Shown: piece by piece, positions 28,500 through 37,652 of the stretch
How positions within the stretch are numbered: position 1 is the first letter of the stretch
Layout of the letters: each line of letters opens with the position of its first letter
Assembly: GCF_013314895.1 (NCBI RefSeq)
Contig: NZ_JABTYE010000007.1
Coordinates: 62,001 to 126,000 of the forward strand
DNA from: Cupriavidus gilardii
GTDB taxonomy: Bacteria; Pseudomonadota; Gammaproteobacteria; Burkholderiales; Burkholderiaceae
Length of the DNA stretch: 64,000 bases
Direction: 5' to 3'
The notes under the pieces: generated by a model
Databases searched by the model: none
The model's input: the letters and a program-made list of their open reading frames with translations, nothing else
What the model was told of the DNA's origin: nothing
Position numbers and translations under genes: made by a program

Positions 28500-29399
28500 A
28501 TGGACGCCACCCGTTCCACCGCCGCTTCCGCGACTTCCGCCCCTGCTGCCCCTGCTGCTCCTGCTGCGCCCGATGCCGCGCGCGCCGATGCCGCTCCGCT
28601 GCGAACCGCGCCGACGCGTCCCGATCAGCTGGACCAGTACGCGGGCGACCCGAATTTCATGTTGTCGCTGGCCCGGGGCCTGCACGTGCTCGAAGCCTTC
28701 TCCGAGCGCAAGCGGCCCCTGACCATTTCTCAGATCGCACAGCGCACGCAGCTGTCGCGCGCCTCGGTGCGGCGCTGCCTCTATACCTTGCAGCGGCTCG
28801 GCTACGTCAGCCAGGAGGATGGCCGCTTCGCCTTGCGCCCGCGTGTGCTCCATCTCGGCCACGCGTACTTCTCGTCGACCGCGCTGGTCGCGCAGGCACA
28901 GCCGATCCTGGACCGGCTCAGCGCCGCGGTGGGCGAGACCTCGGCGCTGGCGATCCTCGAAGACACCGACATCCTGTATCTGGCGCGCTGCGAGGTGCGC
29001 CGCATGCTGTCGCACGCGCTGGGCATGGGCAGCCGCCTGCCGGCCTTCTGCACGTCGATCGGCCGCATGCTGCTGGCGCATCTGGACGAGCCGGCGCGCG
29101 ACGCGTACTTCGAGCGTGCCGAGCTGCGCCCGCGCACGCTGCAGACCAAGGTCTCGCGCACCGAACTGGAGGCCTGCTTCGAGCAGGCCCGCGCGTTGGG
29201 CTATGTCGTGGTCGACGAAGAACTGGAGCTCGACCTGCGCGCGCTCGCGGTGCCGGTGCACGCCGAATCGGGCGAGGTCGTGGCGGGCATCAGCGTCAGC
29301 GTGCGGCCCACGCAGGTCGGCGAAGCGGAGATGCTTGCGCGCATGCTGCCCCGCATGCGCGAGGCGGCAATGGAAATGAGCAGACTGATTGCGGCGTGA
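28500..29399 (+). CDS. IclR family regulator of the PcaR/PobR type
   Basis: The 299-residue protein has an alanine/proline-rich N-terminal tail (to about residue 40), then a winged helix (SLARGLHVLEAFSERKRPLT, LSRASVRRCLYTL) and an IclR effector domain (ending IAGISVSV-type, VVAGISVSVRP). This arrangement, with the DPNFMLSLARGL-like opening, is typical of the PcaR/PcaU/PobR group that controls aromatic acid catabolism. No protocatechuate genes are in the window, so its targets lie elsewhere. I chose the ATG at 28500; the in-frame GTG at 28479 is possible and neither has a strong ribosome binding site. Confidence 0.85.
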   Translation: MDATRSTAASATSAPAAPAAPAAPDAARADAAPLRTAPTRPDQLDQYAGDPNFMLSLARGLHVLEAFSERKRPLTISQIAQRTQLSRASVRRCLYTLQRLGYVSQEDGRFALRPRVLHLGHAYFSSTALVAQAQPILDRLSAAVGETSALAILEDTDILYLARCEVRRMLSHALGMGSRLPAFCTSIGRMLLAHLDEPARDAYFERAELRPRTLQTKVSRTELEACFEQARALGYVVVDEELELDLRALAVPVHAESGEVVAGISVSVRPTQVGEAEMLARMLPRMREAAMEMSRLIAA

Positions 29400-29701
29400 T
29401 GACTCGGGGTCTATCGCGCGCGGCGTCAATCAAGCCGCGTGCGGCTGTCGCCTCGCCACAACGACAATCGACATGCAGCGCAAGTATTTGCGCCGCTTGT
29501 TTGAAGCCAATCATGTCGCAATGCTCACAATCGTGAGGCTTTAAAGCGCGAGGCGCGTCGCCGCCATCACTCCTCGGAATTGGACGGAAAAAAGTCGCGG
29601 TATTCAATGCATCGCGTTGCGATATACATTGCTAAAATCACCGTCCAACAAGTCCGAACCTGAAAGACTCTTGCCAAAAAAGAGACTACCGCAACACCAA
29701 T
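29400..29701. other. AT-richer gap before a small hypothetical gene
   Basis: No gene is seen. The second half (about 29570-29700) is clearly more AT-rich than its surroundings and probably holds the promoter of the small gene at 29702, though no convincing -35/-10 pair at proper spacing was found (TTGGAC at about 29581 with a weak TTCAAT 17 bases on is the best). Confidence 0.35.
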
Positions 29702-29935
29702 ATGACTTTCGATGACATCTCGCTTGGCGCAATCGTCGCGGATATGCGCATGGCAGAGAGACCTCTGATGCCCGCCGAACAGGCCTATCTCGCCGAACTG
29801 CGTCAGCGAATTGCAGCCGGCTCCGAGAATTTGTGGGCGATCCTGGAAGACGCCGGCATGCCCTCGAACGGTGGCCGTCTGTCCGGCGATGTGATGCTGG
29901 CACTCACGATGGTGGCGCAGAGCAAGCCGCAATAA
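29702..29935 (+). CDS. Small hypothetical protein, 77 residues
   Basis: I do not recognise this protein. It is soluble and mostly helical, with an acidic N-terminal half and MPAEQAYLAELRQRIA as a likely amphipathic helix; the C-terminal part contains MPSNGGRLSGDVMLALTMVAQ. It has no signal peptide. The ATG at 29702 is the natural start; upstream sequence is AT-rich. It lies convergent to the YcgR-like gene. Confidence 0.5.
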   Translation: MTFDDISLGAIVADMRMAERPLMPAEQAYLAELRQRIAAGSENLWAILEDAGMPSNGGRLSGDVMLALTMVAQSKPQ

Positions 29936-29974
29936 AGACAAAGCGCGACGCGGCCGCCGCGCCTTCTTTTTCGA

Positions 29975-30754
29975 TTAGCCGCGATGGGCCAATTCCAGCG
30001 CGAATACCAGCCGCTGCAGCGTATTTTCCAGCCGCCCATCCGGATTGACGAAGGCGCAGCCGAAATGGTGAATTGCGCTGTCGTCGCGACCCACCAGCCA
30101 ATGCCCCACCACCTGCAGATCCAGATCGAGCTTGCCCAGCTCGCGGAAGTCGAGCCGCGCGCGCGCGATGCGCGTGCCCACCGGCAGCTGCGTATCGCCG
30201 ACCGTGCGCGAGCGCAGGCCCACCCCCGATAGCGACAGATCCGAAATATCGAGCTTGACCACGGTACCGTCGTCGAGCCGCCCTTCGCAGCCATAGCCCC
30301 GGGTCACCAGCGTGCGCGCGCGGAAATGCCGGCGCCGCTGGAAGTGATAGAGCTTGTCCGGGAACGGAGCCTTGAACGCAGGGCCGCCCTGATATTGCAT
30401 GGGCTCGGGCCGGCCGATGGTGAAGTTCACCGGCACGCCACGCAGCGAAGCCGAGATCGCGTTCTCTTCCGCTTCCAGCACCGCGCGCGCTTCCTCGTCG
30501 GTCCGGCACCAGTCGAAGATGAAGGTCCGGCTGCCCGGATCGACGTGCAGCACCGAGGAAACGGTTTCGCGGCCACGGCCGGAACGCACGTTCAGCGTGC
30601 ATTTCTGCCAGGCCAGATCGCGCAGCACCGTGCCGATCTGCGAGGCATGGGTCAGGCGGTACTGCTCGTCCGATGCGGCATCGGATGCGGCGTCGGATGC
30701 GGCTTCGGACGCGACGGCGGCCTCGGACTGGTCGATGGACTGGTGGGAACTCAT
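29975..30754 (-). CDS. YcgR-like flagellar brake protein with PilZ domain
   Basis: The 259-residue protein has an N-terminal YcgR domain (about 35-135) and a C-terminal PilZ domain (about 138-255). The c-di-GMP binding motifs RRRHFR (140-145) and DISDLSLSGVG (169-179) are complete. YcgR proteins bind c-di-GMP and then contact the flagellar motor to slow swimming. A low-complexity N-terminal tail has three AASD repeats. The ATG at 30754 is preferred; the longer frame upstream belongs to the antisense of other genes. No flagellar genes are nearby. Confidence 0.88.
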   Translation of the reverse strand: MSSHQSIDQSEAAVASEAASDAASDAASDEQYRLTHASQIGTVLRDLAWQKCTLNVRSGRGRETVSSVLHVDPGSRTFIFDWCRTDEEARAVLEAEENAISASLRGVPVNFTIGRPEPMQYQGGPAFKAPFPDKLYHFQRRRHFRARTLVTRGYGCEGRLDDGTVVKLDISDLSLSGVGLRSRTVGDTQLPVGTRIARARLDFRELGKLDLDLQVVGHWLVGRDDSAIHHFGCAFVNPDGRLENTLQRLVFALELAHRG

Positions 30755-30846
30755 GAAATCACGCGGGCGGGTGCGGGGATCCAACAATGCGGGCGATGGG
30801 ACTCTAGTACAGAATCGGCATCCCCGGCGCAAAACTTGAGCCCGAC

Positions 30847-31404
30847 TTAGGTGGGGTTGTCCGGGTCCGCCGGGCGCAAGGCAAAGGCCCGCCGGCAGCG
30901 ATGCTCGGCGCCCTGCCGCTGCAGGCGGCTCTCGAACAGCACGAAGCGCTGCGCCAGATAGGGCGGGCAGGACAATTCCCGTTGCGCGGCGACCCATTCG
31001 CGCAGCAGCGGCTCGGGCGCATGCGGTGCGCAGCGCGCCAGCGTCAAGTGCGGATGGAAGGGACGCGCCTCGGGCTCGATGCCGGCATCGCGCAGTGCCA
31101 GATCGATCGCGCCATGCAGGGCCAGCAGCGGTTCGGCGGGCGCGACGCCGGCCCACAGGATGCCGCCGCGCCGGCCGAAGCGGCCGGCGCCGGCGACTTG
31201 CACCGGGACCGCAACAGCGGCGATCGTGGCCAGCACGTCGTCGATCGCGGCGGCCTGGTCCTCATCCACCTCGCCAACGAAGCGCAGCGTCAGGTGAACC
31301 TGCGCGGCCGGCGTCGGGCGGATTCCGCGCTCGCGCGGCAGCGTCGCCAGCAGCGAGTCCGCCAGCGCGCGCGGGGTTTCCAGGGCAACGAACAGCCGTG
31401 GCAT
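30847..31404 (-). CDS. thpR: RNA 2',3'-cyclic phosphodiesterase (2H phosphoesterase)
   Basis: This 185-residue protein is a 2H phosphoesterase of the ThpR/LigT family. Both catalytic H-x-T motifs are present: VHLTLRFVG (His37, Thr39) and FHPHLTLAR (His119, Thr121). The start MPRLFVALE is typical. Family members open 2',3'-cyclic phosphates on RNA; their role in bacteria is not settled. The gene lies 64 bases beyond the ogt stop in the same direction, so it may be the last gene of the DNA alkylation repair operon. Confidence 0.9.
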   Translation of the reverse strand: MPRLFVALETPRALADSLLATLPRERGIRPTPAAQVHLTLRFVGEVDEDQAAAIDDVLATIAAVAVPVQVAGAGRFGRRGGILWAGVAPAEPLLALHGAIDLALRDAGIEPEARPFHPHLTLARCAPHAPEPLLREWVAAQRELSCPPYLAQRFVLFESRLQRQGAEHRCRRAFALRPADPDNPT

Positions 31405-31468
31405 GTCGGCGGGAGCGTTATGGGTGCGGCGCGGGTAGCGCGATGTGGCTGCCGTTACCGGGCTGCCG

Positions 31469-32005
31469 TTATGCGGCGGCCGCCAGCGCGTCGCGCAACA
31501 GCGGCAGGTGCGGCGCCGCCGCCGTGCCTTCCAGCCGCAGCAGCGCCTGCTTGCGGTCGGTACCGCCGGCATAGCCCGTCAGCGCGCCCTTGGCGCCAAG
31601 CACGCGATGGCATGGCACGATCACGGAAATCGGATTGCGGCCCACGGCGCTGCCGACCGCGCGCGCATGACCGGGCGGCAGGCCGAGACCCAGGGCCAGC
31701 TGGCCATAGCTGACGGTCTCGCCGAACGGGATCTCGCACAGCGCCTGCCAGACCTGCTGCTGGAAGGCGCTGCCCGCCAGGCGCAGCGGCACGGTGAAAC
31801 GCTGCCGCGCGCCTGCGAAGTACTCGGTCAGTTCTTGCTCCGCCTGCGCCAGCAATCGCGCATCGCGCGCATCAAAGGCCGTGGTGTCGAACGGACCGGC
31901 CGGATGGTATTTCTGGCCGGCGAAGAACACGCCGGTCAAATAGCCGCTTTCGGCGCGCAGCAGCACGTCACCGAGCGGGCCGGACATCGAACGATAGTGA
32001 ATCAT
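31469..32005 (-). CDS. ogt: Methylated-DNA-protein cysteine methyltransferase
   Basis: The 178-residue protein has the suicide alkyltransferase active site PCHRV (Cys132), which takes the methyl group from O6-methylguanine. Also visible are the helix-turn-helix region SYGQLALGLGLPPGHARAVGSA and a typical N-terminal domain. The ATG at 32005 overlaps the stop of the Ada-AlkA gene by 4 bases, and GGAG is upstream. It acts with its neighbour in direct repair of alkylated DNA. Confidence 0.93.
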   Translation of the reverse strand: MIHYRSMSGPLGDVLLRAESGYLTGVFFAGQKYHPAGPFDTTAFDARDARLLAQAEQELTEYFAGARQRFTVPLRLAGSAFQQQVWQALCEIPFGETVSYGQLALGLGLPPGHARAVGSAVGRNPISVIVPCHRVLGAKGALTGYAGGTDRKQALLRLEGTAAAPHLPLLRDALAAAA

Positions 32006-33582
32006 GTTGGCTGCTCCTGTAGTTGAGCGCGGCGCGTCCGGCGGGGGCGGGGCGACACGGCTTGCTCGCCGGTGGGTCCGCCAGCGTCCACGGGCACTGC
32101 GCGCGCCGCGGCACGTTCGCGCTCGCGGCGGTCCTGCATGTCCTGATATTGACGCCACAGATGCATCGCCGCGTAGGCGCGCCACGGCGCCCATTGGGCC
32201 GCGTGACGCAGCATCTCGCCGTTGCGCGCGATGCCGAGCACCTTGCGCAGCGCATAGTCGCTGGCCGGGAAGGCATCGGGCCAGCCCAGCGCCCGCATCG
32301 CGATGTATTGCGCGGTCCAGTCGCCCACCCCGTCGATGGCGCACAGGGCCGCGACGGTCTGCGCTGGCTCCACGCCCGGCTCCAGCGACACCCTGCCCTC
32401 GACAACGGCCGTGGCGATCGCATGGATCGCGCGCGCCTTGGCCATCGGCACGCCCAGCGCATTGAGTTCCGCCACAGGCACAGCGGCCAGCGTGGCGGCG
32501 TTTGGAAAACAGGCGCGCAACGCGTCCATCGGCACGGCCAGCGGCACGCCATATGCCTGCACCAGCCGATGCAGCATGGCCCTGGCCTGAGCGAGCGAGA
32601 CCACCTGGCCGAGCACCGCGCGCACCGCGATCTCGAAGCCGTCGACCGTTCCCGGCAAGCGCATGCCCGGCATGTCGGCCGCCAACGCGCCCAGATGGCG
32701 GTCGACCACATCGGGCCGGCAACCCAGATCGCACAGACGCCTGACCTTGCCGAGCACCTGCGGAATGGCGTGCGCCAACGAACCGGACAGCGTCACGCGC
32801 AGCACGTGCCGCTGCGGCGCCAGGGCCAGCCGTAGCCAGCCGCTGTGCAGCCGTCCGCCCACCTCGATGGCGATGGTCCGCCCATATTCGCCGCCCTGCG
32901 CATCGGGCCAGATCTGCTCGACGCCTTGCACCGCGCGGGCGCCCAGAAACTGCATCAGCGCCGGCCATGCCAGCGGCGGCCGGTAGCCGAGTTCGAACAC
33001 CAGCCGGTCGGCCGGCATGCCGGCGGCGCGCTTGCGCATCGCGGTCGGCGCCAGGCCGTAGCGGGTCTTCAGCACGTCGTTGAAGCGCCGAACGCTGCCA
33101 AAGCCGGCCGCGAGCGCCACCTCGGTGACGGGCAGCGCGGTATCGGTCAGCAGCCGCTTGGCCAGCAGCAGACGCTGCGTCTGGGCGTAGTCGACCAGCG
33201 AGACGCCGAACTGCGCGGTGAACAGCCGCCGCAGGTGCCGCTCGGTGACGCCGATGCGCGCGGCGAGCTCCGGCACGCCGGCATCGGCCAGAAAGCCCTC
33301 GTCGATCAGCGTTGCCGCCGCCTGCGCGAGCCGGCCCGACAGGTCTGCGATCCCATGGCCGGGCGCCAGCTCGGGCCGGCAGCGCAGACAGGGCCGATAG
33401 CCGTGCTTCTCGGCCGCCGCCGCGGTGGCGAAGAAACTGCAGTTTTCGCGCTTGGGCGTGCGCACCGCGCAGACCGGCCGACAGTAGATGCCAGTCGACG
33501 ACACGGCGACGAAAAAGCGCCCGTCGAAGCGGCGGTCGTGCGAGACCACGGCGCGGTAGCAGGTGTCGGGATCGAGTTCCAT
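32002..33582 (-). CDS. Ada N-terminal regulator fused to AlkA DNA glycosylase
   Basis: The 526-residue protein joins two repair functions. Residues 1-80 are an Ada zinc domain with Cys34, Cys38, Cys65 and Cys68, the pattern that accepts methyl groups from phosphotriesters. Residues 85-185 are an AraC-type helix-turn-helix pair. Residues about 195-500 are an AlkA-type 3-methyladenine glycosylase with the helix-hairpin-helix GVGDWTAQYIAMRALG and the catalytic Asp in ASDYALRK. Methylation of the zinc site would turn the protein into an activator of the operon. It overlaps ogt by 4 bases. The fusion is known in several bacteria, so it is not a sequencing artefact. Confidence 0.92.
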   Translation of the reverse strand: MELDPDTCYRAVVSHDRRFDGRFFVAVSSTGIYCRPVCAVRTPKRENCSFFATAAAAEKHGYRPCLRCRPELAPGHGIADLSGRLAQAAATLIDEGFLADAGVPELAARIGVTERHLRRLFTAQFGVSLVDYAQTQRLLLAKRLLTDTALPVTEVALAAGFGSVRRFNDVLKTRYGLAPTAMRKRAAGMPADRLVFELGYRPPLAWPALMQFLGARAVQGVEQIWPDAQGGEYGRTIAIEVGGRLHSGWLRLALAPQRHVLRVTLSGSLAHAIPQVLGKVRRLCDLGCRPDVVDRHLGALAADMPGMRLPGTVDGFEIAVRAVLGQVVSLAQARAMLHRLVQAYGVPLAVPMDALRACFPNAATLAAVPVAELNALGVPMAKARAIHAIATAVVEGRVSLEPGVEPAQTVAALCAIDGVGDWTAQYIAMRALGWPDAFPASDYALRKVLGIARNGEMLRHAAQWAPWRAYAAMHLWRQYQDMQDRRERERAAARAVPVDAGGPTGEQAVSPRPRRTRRAQLQEQPT

Positions 33583-33677
33583 GGCTGCATGCTACCGCTT
33601 TCCGGCGGCACGACCAGCCGGATTCGGACATGCGAGTCCGGCCTGATCGGGACATGCGCCAGGGCGGCGCGGTCGTT

Positions 33678-34571
33678 TCAGCGGGCCTTGGTCCGCCGCC
33701 CCCGCCACTGGCGCGCCGCGATGACGAAGGCCTCGATCAGCGCCGCGATGGGCGCGCGCGACAGCGCCGAAGGCCGCGCGAGCACGCCGACCTCGCGATG
33801 AATCGGCCGTCCCGGCAACGGCTCCGCCTGCACGTTGGGGCATTGCGCCAGCGGCAGCAGATCGGCCGGCACGATCGCGCAGCCCAGCCCCTGCTCGACC
33901 ATCTGCAGAATCACCGCGGGCTCGTCGAGCTCCATGCCTTCGTCGACGCGCAGCCGATGGCGCTTCAGATAGCGGTCGACCAGATGCCCGCCGGCCGAAT
34001 GCCGGTTGTAGCGGATAAAGGGCAGCGCGCCGAGCATCGCCTTGAGCTCGCGGGGCGCGCCGCGCGGCGCGATTGCGACGAAGGGCTCGCTCAGCAGGGG
34101 CATCCATTTGAGTTCGGCCGGAATGCCGAGGCGCGGCTTGATCATCACCGCGACCTCGAGTTCGCGCGCGTCGACCTGGGTCAGCAATTGCGTCGACATG
34201 CCGGGCACGATATTGACGTGGGTCTTCGGGTAATCGGCGCGGAAACGCTGCATCGCCTTCGGCAACAGGGTCGATTGCACCGTCGATACCGCACCCAGGT
34301 CGATCGGTGTCAGCGCCGGGGCGGCGTGCGCCTGGCCTTTCATCGACTCGTAAAGCTCGACGAAACGAACCGCCTCCGGCAGCAGCTTGCGCCCCTGCTC
34401 GCTGAGCGTCACGGACTTGCCGGTGCGATCGAACAGCGCGCAGCCCAGGTCCTCTTCCAGCCGCCGGATCTGCGTGCTGACCGCCGACTGGGTCAGCGAC
34501 AGCCGCGCCGCGGCAGCGGAAAACGAAGCGGTCTCGGCGGCGACGAGGAAGGTGCGGAAGTAGCGGATCAT
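33678..34571 (-). CDS. LysR family transcriptional regulator
   Basis: This 297-residue protein has a standard LysR helix-turn-helix ([27 protein letters not shown]) and a periplasmic-binding-like effector domain (about 90-295). The ATG at 34571 gives the usual [13 protein letters not shown] start; the longer frame from 34661 adds 30 atypical residues. It is divergent from the glyoxalase-fold gene at 34711, the likely target. Confidence 0.9.
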   Translation of the reverse strand: MIRYFRTFLVAAETASFSAAAARLSLTQSAVSTQIRRLEEDLGCALFDRTGKSVTLSEQGRKLLPEAVRFVELYESMKGQAHAAPALTPIDLGAVSTVQSTLLPKAMQRFRADYPKTHVNIVPGMSTQLLTQVDARELEVAVMIKPRLGIPAELKWMPLLSEPFVAIAPRGAPRELKAMLGALPFIRYNRHSAGGHLVDRYLKRHRLRVDEGMELDEPAVILQMVEQGLGCAIVPADLLPLAQCPNVQAEPLPGRPIHREVGVLARPSALSRAPIAALIEAFVIAARQWRGRRTKAR

Positions 34572-34710
34572 GGCGCAACGGTCATCGAAGTTTTCGATAC
34601 TCAGCGTAAAAATGATTCGCTTCATATCGCGTCTTGTGCTGAGTAGAATTTTCCGGACCATACCACGCCGGATCCCGGCGCTTCCTCTTCAGAACAGAAA
34701 GGCCCCACAC

Positions 34711-35133
34711 ATGCCATCCATTCCCCTGTTCCACCTGGCGTTCCCCGTGCACGATCTGGCCGAGGCACGGCGCTTCTACGGCGAGCTGCTGGGCTGCCCC
34801 GAGGGCCGCAGTTCCGACAGCTGGGTCGATTTCAATTTCTACGGCCATCAGGTGGTGGCGCACCTGGCGCCCGAAGAAACCGGGCATCGCTCGACCAGCG
34901 CGGTCGATGGCGACGACGTGCCGGTGCGCCATTTCGGCGCAATCCTGTCGATGGAGCAATGGGAGGCGCTGGCCGACAAGCTGCGTGCGGCCAACGTCAA
35001 GTTCGTGATCGAGCCGCACGTGCGATTCAAGGGCCAGGTGGGCGAACAGGCGACGATGTTCTTCCTCGACCCGTCCGGCAATGCGCTCGAATTCAAGGCC
35101 TTCGGCGACATGAGCCAGGTGTTCGCCAAGTAG
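34711..35133 (+). CDS. VOC (glyoxalase/bleomycin-resistance fold) protein
   Basis: The 140-residue protein is a vicinal oxygen chelate fold protein. It opens with [20 protein letters not shown] and ends with the metal-ligand-like [14 protein letters not shown]. Candidate metal ligands are the early His8, a mid-chain His and the late Glu. Family roles include lyases, dioxygenases and resistance proteins, and the substrate is unknown. The ATG at 34711 has AAAGG 9 bases upstream. Control by the divergent LysR gene is likely. Confidence 0.85.
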   Translation: MPSIPLFHLAFPVHDLAEARRFYGELLGCPEGRSSDSWVDFNFYGHQVVAHLAPEETGHRSTSAVDGDDVPVRHFGAILSMEQWEALADKLRAANVKFVIEPHVRFKGQVGEQATMFFLDPSGNALEFKAFGDMSQVFAK

Positions 35134-35160
35134 GGCGCTGGGCGGCGGCGTCCTCGGTCG

Positions 35161-36054
35161 TTACAAGGACAAGCCGCCCAGATGCTCCGCCAGCAGATCG
35201 ATAAAGGCCCGCGTCTTGGCCGGAATCGCGCGGGCCGCGGGCCATACCGCCTGCACCGGGATCGGCGCGGCCTCGAAGTCGTCGAGCACAGTGACAAGGC
35301 GCCGCTGATCGAGCAGCGGCTGCACCTGCCATCGGGGTCCGAAGCCGATGCCCAGGCCCAGCGCCACGGCCTCGTTGACTGCCGCCGTGCTGCCTGCCCG
35401 CAATCGGCCGGCGACCGGAAAACGACGCAGCTTTCCATCGACCAGGAAGGGCCAGCGTGCGTCGTTGCCCTCGCCGCTGCGCACCACGCAGCGATGCGCG
35501 GCCAGTTCGCGCGGATGCGTCGGCACGCCGTGCCGCGCGACATAGCGGCGCGAGCAGAACGCCACGCGCCGCAGCATCGCCAGGCGACGCGCCTTCAGGT
35601 TGTCGTCGGTGACCTCGCCGATCCGAACTGCCAGGTCCAGTCCTTGCGCGCGCAGATCCATGAAGGCGTCGCTGACCACCAGTTCCACTTCCACGTTCGG
35701 GTGCCGCTCCATGTAGCGCGCGACCACCGGCACGATATACGCCGGCGCGAACAGCACCGGCGCGCTGATCCGCAACGTGCCCGATGCCGACGCGCTGAGG
35801 CTCGAGGCGGTATCCCAGGCCTCGTTCAGTTCGGCCATTGCCGGCGCGACGCGCTGCCGGAATGCCTCGCCGGCCTCGGTCAGCTGGCACGTGCGGGTGG
35901 TTCGCTGCACCAGTTGCACGCCCAGGCTGCGCTCGAGCAGCGCCAGCGAACGGCTGACCGCTTGCAGCGAGCGGCCCAGATGCCGGGCGGCCTTGCTCAG
36001 GCTGCCCTGCTCGGCGATGGCGAGGAAGGTCAGGATGTCGGGTAGGCGGTCCAT
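35161..36054 (-). CDS. LysR family transcriptional regulator
   Basis: This 297-residue LysR protein starts MDRLPDILTFLAIAEQGSLS with the helix-turn-helix around SKAARHLGRSLQAVSRSLALLE. The effector domain covers about 90-290 and resembles the group that often controls a divergent oxidoreductase. The ATG at 36054 gives the canonical N-terminus; the frame extends upstream through a 10-bp repeat tract but that part is not protein-like. It is divergent from an NmrA-like gene. Confidence 0.9.
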   Translation of the reverse strand: MDRLPDILTFLAIAEQGSLSKAARHLGRSLQAVSRSLALLERSLGVQLVQRTTRTCQLTEAGEAFRQRVAPAMAELNEAWDTASSLSASASGTLRISAPVLFAPAYIVPVVARYMERHPNVEVELVVSDAFMDLRAQGLDLAVRIGEVTDDNLKARRLAMLRRVAFCSRRYVARHGVPTHPRELAAHRCVVRSGEGNDARWPFLVDGKLRRFPVAGRLRAGSTAAVNEAVALGLGIGFGPRWQVQPLLDQRRLVTVLDDFEAAPIPVQAVWPAARAIPAKTRAFIDLLAEHLGGLSL

Positions 36055-36067
36055 GGGTTGTTCATCG

Positions 36068-36117
36068 CTGTCGTTCGATGTCGTTCGATGTCGTTCGCTG
36101 TCGTTCGCTATCGATCG
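36068..36117. repeat. 10-bp tandem repeat between LysR and NmrA-like genes
   Basis: About five units of a 10-bp repeat (core TCGTTCG separated by ATG or CTG) run in tandem just upstream of the LysR start, one unit per helical turn. The position between two divergent genes makes it a possible stacked regulator site, or simply a slippage array. Confidence 0.65.
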
Positions 36118-36230
36118 GCGCTCCATTCTCTCAGTTTGTGGAATGGAGAATCATTGGCCGCTCGTATTCTCAGCGAATTCGGGATTCTCTATCGTGTCCG
36201 GATCATCCACCACGAATGAGGAACCGCATC

Positions 36231-37157
36231 GTGACACCCATCGCCACAACTACGCATTCCCCTCAATCTTCCGACAGCGCGGCCGCGGGCCGGGTGCTGG
36301 TCGTCGGCGCCGCCGGGCGCTTCGCCGGCCTGGTGCCGCAGGCGTTGCGCGACAGAGGCGTGACCGTACGCGGACTGGTACGCGACGCGCAGCGCTCCGC
36401 GCTGGCGCTGGCCAACGGCGCCGACGAGGTCGCGGTCGCCGACCTGCGCTCCCCGGAGACGCTGGCCGCCGCGCTCGACGGCGTCGACGGCGTCTTCTAC
36501 ATCGGGCCGGCATTCGCCCCGGACGAGTCGCAACTGGGCATCAACATGGTCGATGCGGCGCGACGGGCCGGCGTGCGGCGCTTTGTCTTTTCATCGGTGA
36601 TCCAGCCGACCGACATATCGCTGGCCAACCATGCCAGCAAGATTCCGGTCGAGCAGGCGCTGTTCGATTCGGGCCTGCAATTCACCGTGCTGCAGCCAGC
36701 CAACTTCTATCAGAACCTGCTGGGGGGATGGGTGCGCGTGCTGCTCGACGGCGTCCTGGCCGAGCCCTACCCGGCGGAAGTGCCGGTGGCCCGCGTCGAC
36801 TATCGCGATGTGGCCGAGGTCGCGGCGATGGCGCTGACTACCGATCGGCTGGCATATGGCTGCTTCGAACTGGCCGGCGAGGCCGGGCTCACGCGCAGGC
36901 AGATCGCCGCGATGATGAGCGACGCGCTGGGGCGCACGATCGACGCCGGCGAACTGGACTTCGATCGATGGAAGGCGCGGCTGCCGCTGAACTACACCGC
37001 GGCGCAATGGGACCTGCTGCGCAAGATCCACGAACACTACGCCGCCCACGGGCTGCGCGCCAATACGCTGGTACTGCAGGCGATCCTGGGACGTCCGCCG
37101 AGGTCGATGCAGGCGTTCGTGCGGGAGATGGCCCGAAGCGGGCGCGAGGCGGCGTGA
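36231..37157 (+). CDS. NmrA-like NAD(P)-binding protein
   Basis: The 308-residue protein has a Rossmann fold with VLVVGAAGRFAGLVPQAL as the dinucleotide loop, then the NmrA/atypical short-chain dehydrogenase pattern (RFVFSSVIQPTDIS, LQPANFYQNLLGG, RVDYRDVAEVAAMAL). Members sense NAD(P) or reduce small molecules; the role here is unknown. I prefer the GTG at 36231, because GAGGA at 36218-36222 is at proper spacing; the in-frame ATG at 36216 lacks a ribosome site. The divergent LysR gene probably controls it. A hairpin follows. Confidence 0.82.
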   Translation: MTPIATTTHSPQSSDSAAAGRVLVVGAAGRFAGLVPQALRDRGVTVRGLVRDAQRSALALANGADEVAVADLRSPETLAAALDGVDGVFYIGPAFAPDESQLGINMVDAARRAGVRRFVFSSVIQPTDISLANHASKIPVEQALFDSGLQFTVLQPANFYQNLLGGWVRVLLDGVLAEPYPAEVPVARVDYRDVAEVAAMALTTDRLAYGCFELAGEAGLTRRQIAAMMSDALGRTIDAGELDFDRWKARLPLNYTAAQWDLLRKIHEHYAAHGLRANTLVLQAILGRPPRSMQAFVREMARSGREAA

Positions 37158-37202
37158 GCGATGATCGGTCGGGCCGCCCGCCCGTCGCGTCGCGGCACCG
37201 AT

Positions 37203-37236
37203 TTGGGGGCACCTTCCGCTTGCCGGGTGCCCCCAA
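37203..37236 (+). terminator. Hairpin after the NmrA-like gene
   Basis: An 11-bp perfect stem (TTGGGGGCACC at 37203-37213 with 37226-37236) separates the NmrA-like gene from the LexA-box gene. No clear T-run follows, so its strength as a terminator is uncertain. Confidence 0.5.
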
Positions 37237-37239
37237 GGA

Positions 37240-37255
37240 CTGTATATTTGTACAG
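37240..37255 (+). promoter_or_regulatory. LexA box (SOS operator)
   Basis: CTGTATATTTGTACAG fits the LexA consensus CTGT-N8-ACAG, with an AT-rich centre close to the Escherichia coli form. Flanking bases A and T extend the palindrome. It lies 25 bases before the ATG at 37281, where a repressor would block transcription. Confidence 0.75.
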
Positions 37256-37280
37256 TCTCTGATCGCCACGAGAGGTAAGC

Positions 37281-37652
37281 ATGTCAATCGCACGAGCCGG
37301 CAGCAAAAACGAGGCCCTGCGTCTGCTGGCCGCCCGTGAGGTTCTGGCGCTGGAGCTGGACTACGAAACGGGTTGGCAGGACGCCGTCGAACTGGGCCGG
37401 CTGGGGGAAAAACGCGGCATCCGCGTCCAGTATCGCGGCCAGGAAAGCATCGCCGTGCGCTCGCACGAGGCCCTGGTCGAAGGGCTCGCCAAAGCCAAGA
37501 CCACCTTCCGTCAGCGCAATCTTTATTGCCTGTTCGATCTCGGCGCCATTCCCGACCAGGAGCTGCATGAGCTGGAAGCGCGCGCCAGTCGCCTGGGCGA
37601 CTACATTCTGGCCGGCCATCTGCTGCGCGAGGTCGATGCGTTCTGGCAGTGA
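37281..37652 (+). CDS. Unknown 123-residue protein, probably SOS-regulated
   Basis: I do not recognise the family. The protein is soluble and charged, with a helical N-terminus (NEALRLLAAREVLALELDY) and a central basic part (EALVEGLAKAKTTFRQRNL). It ends with HELEARASRLGDYILAGHLL. It has no signal peptide and no cysteine-rich motif. The ATG at 37281 is preceded by GAGAGG. Direct control by LexA is the main clue to its role, pointing to DNA damage response, possibly cell-cycle arrest or repair. Confidence 0.7.
   Translation: MSIARAGSKNEALRLLAAREVLALELDYETGWQDAVELGRLGEKRGIRVQYRGQESIAVRSHEALVEGLAKAKTTFRQRNLYCLFDLGAIPDQELHELEARASRLGDYILAGHLLREVDAFWQ

Noticed and set aside
36060..36126. Upstream N-terminal extension of the LysR protein through the 10-bp repeat
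   Set aside because: The canonical LysR start MDRLPDILTFLAIAE lies at 36054; the extension is only the translated repeat.
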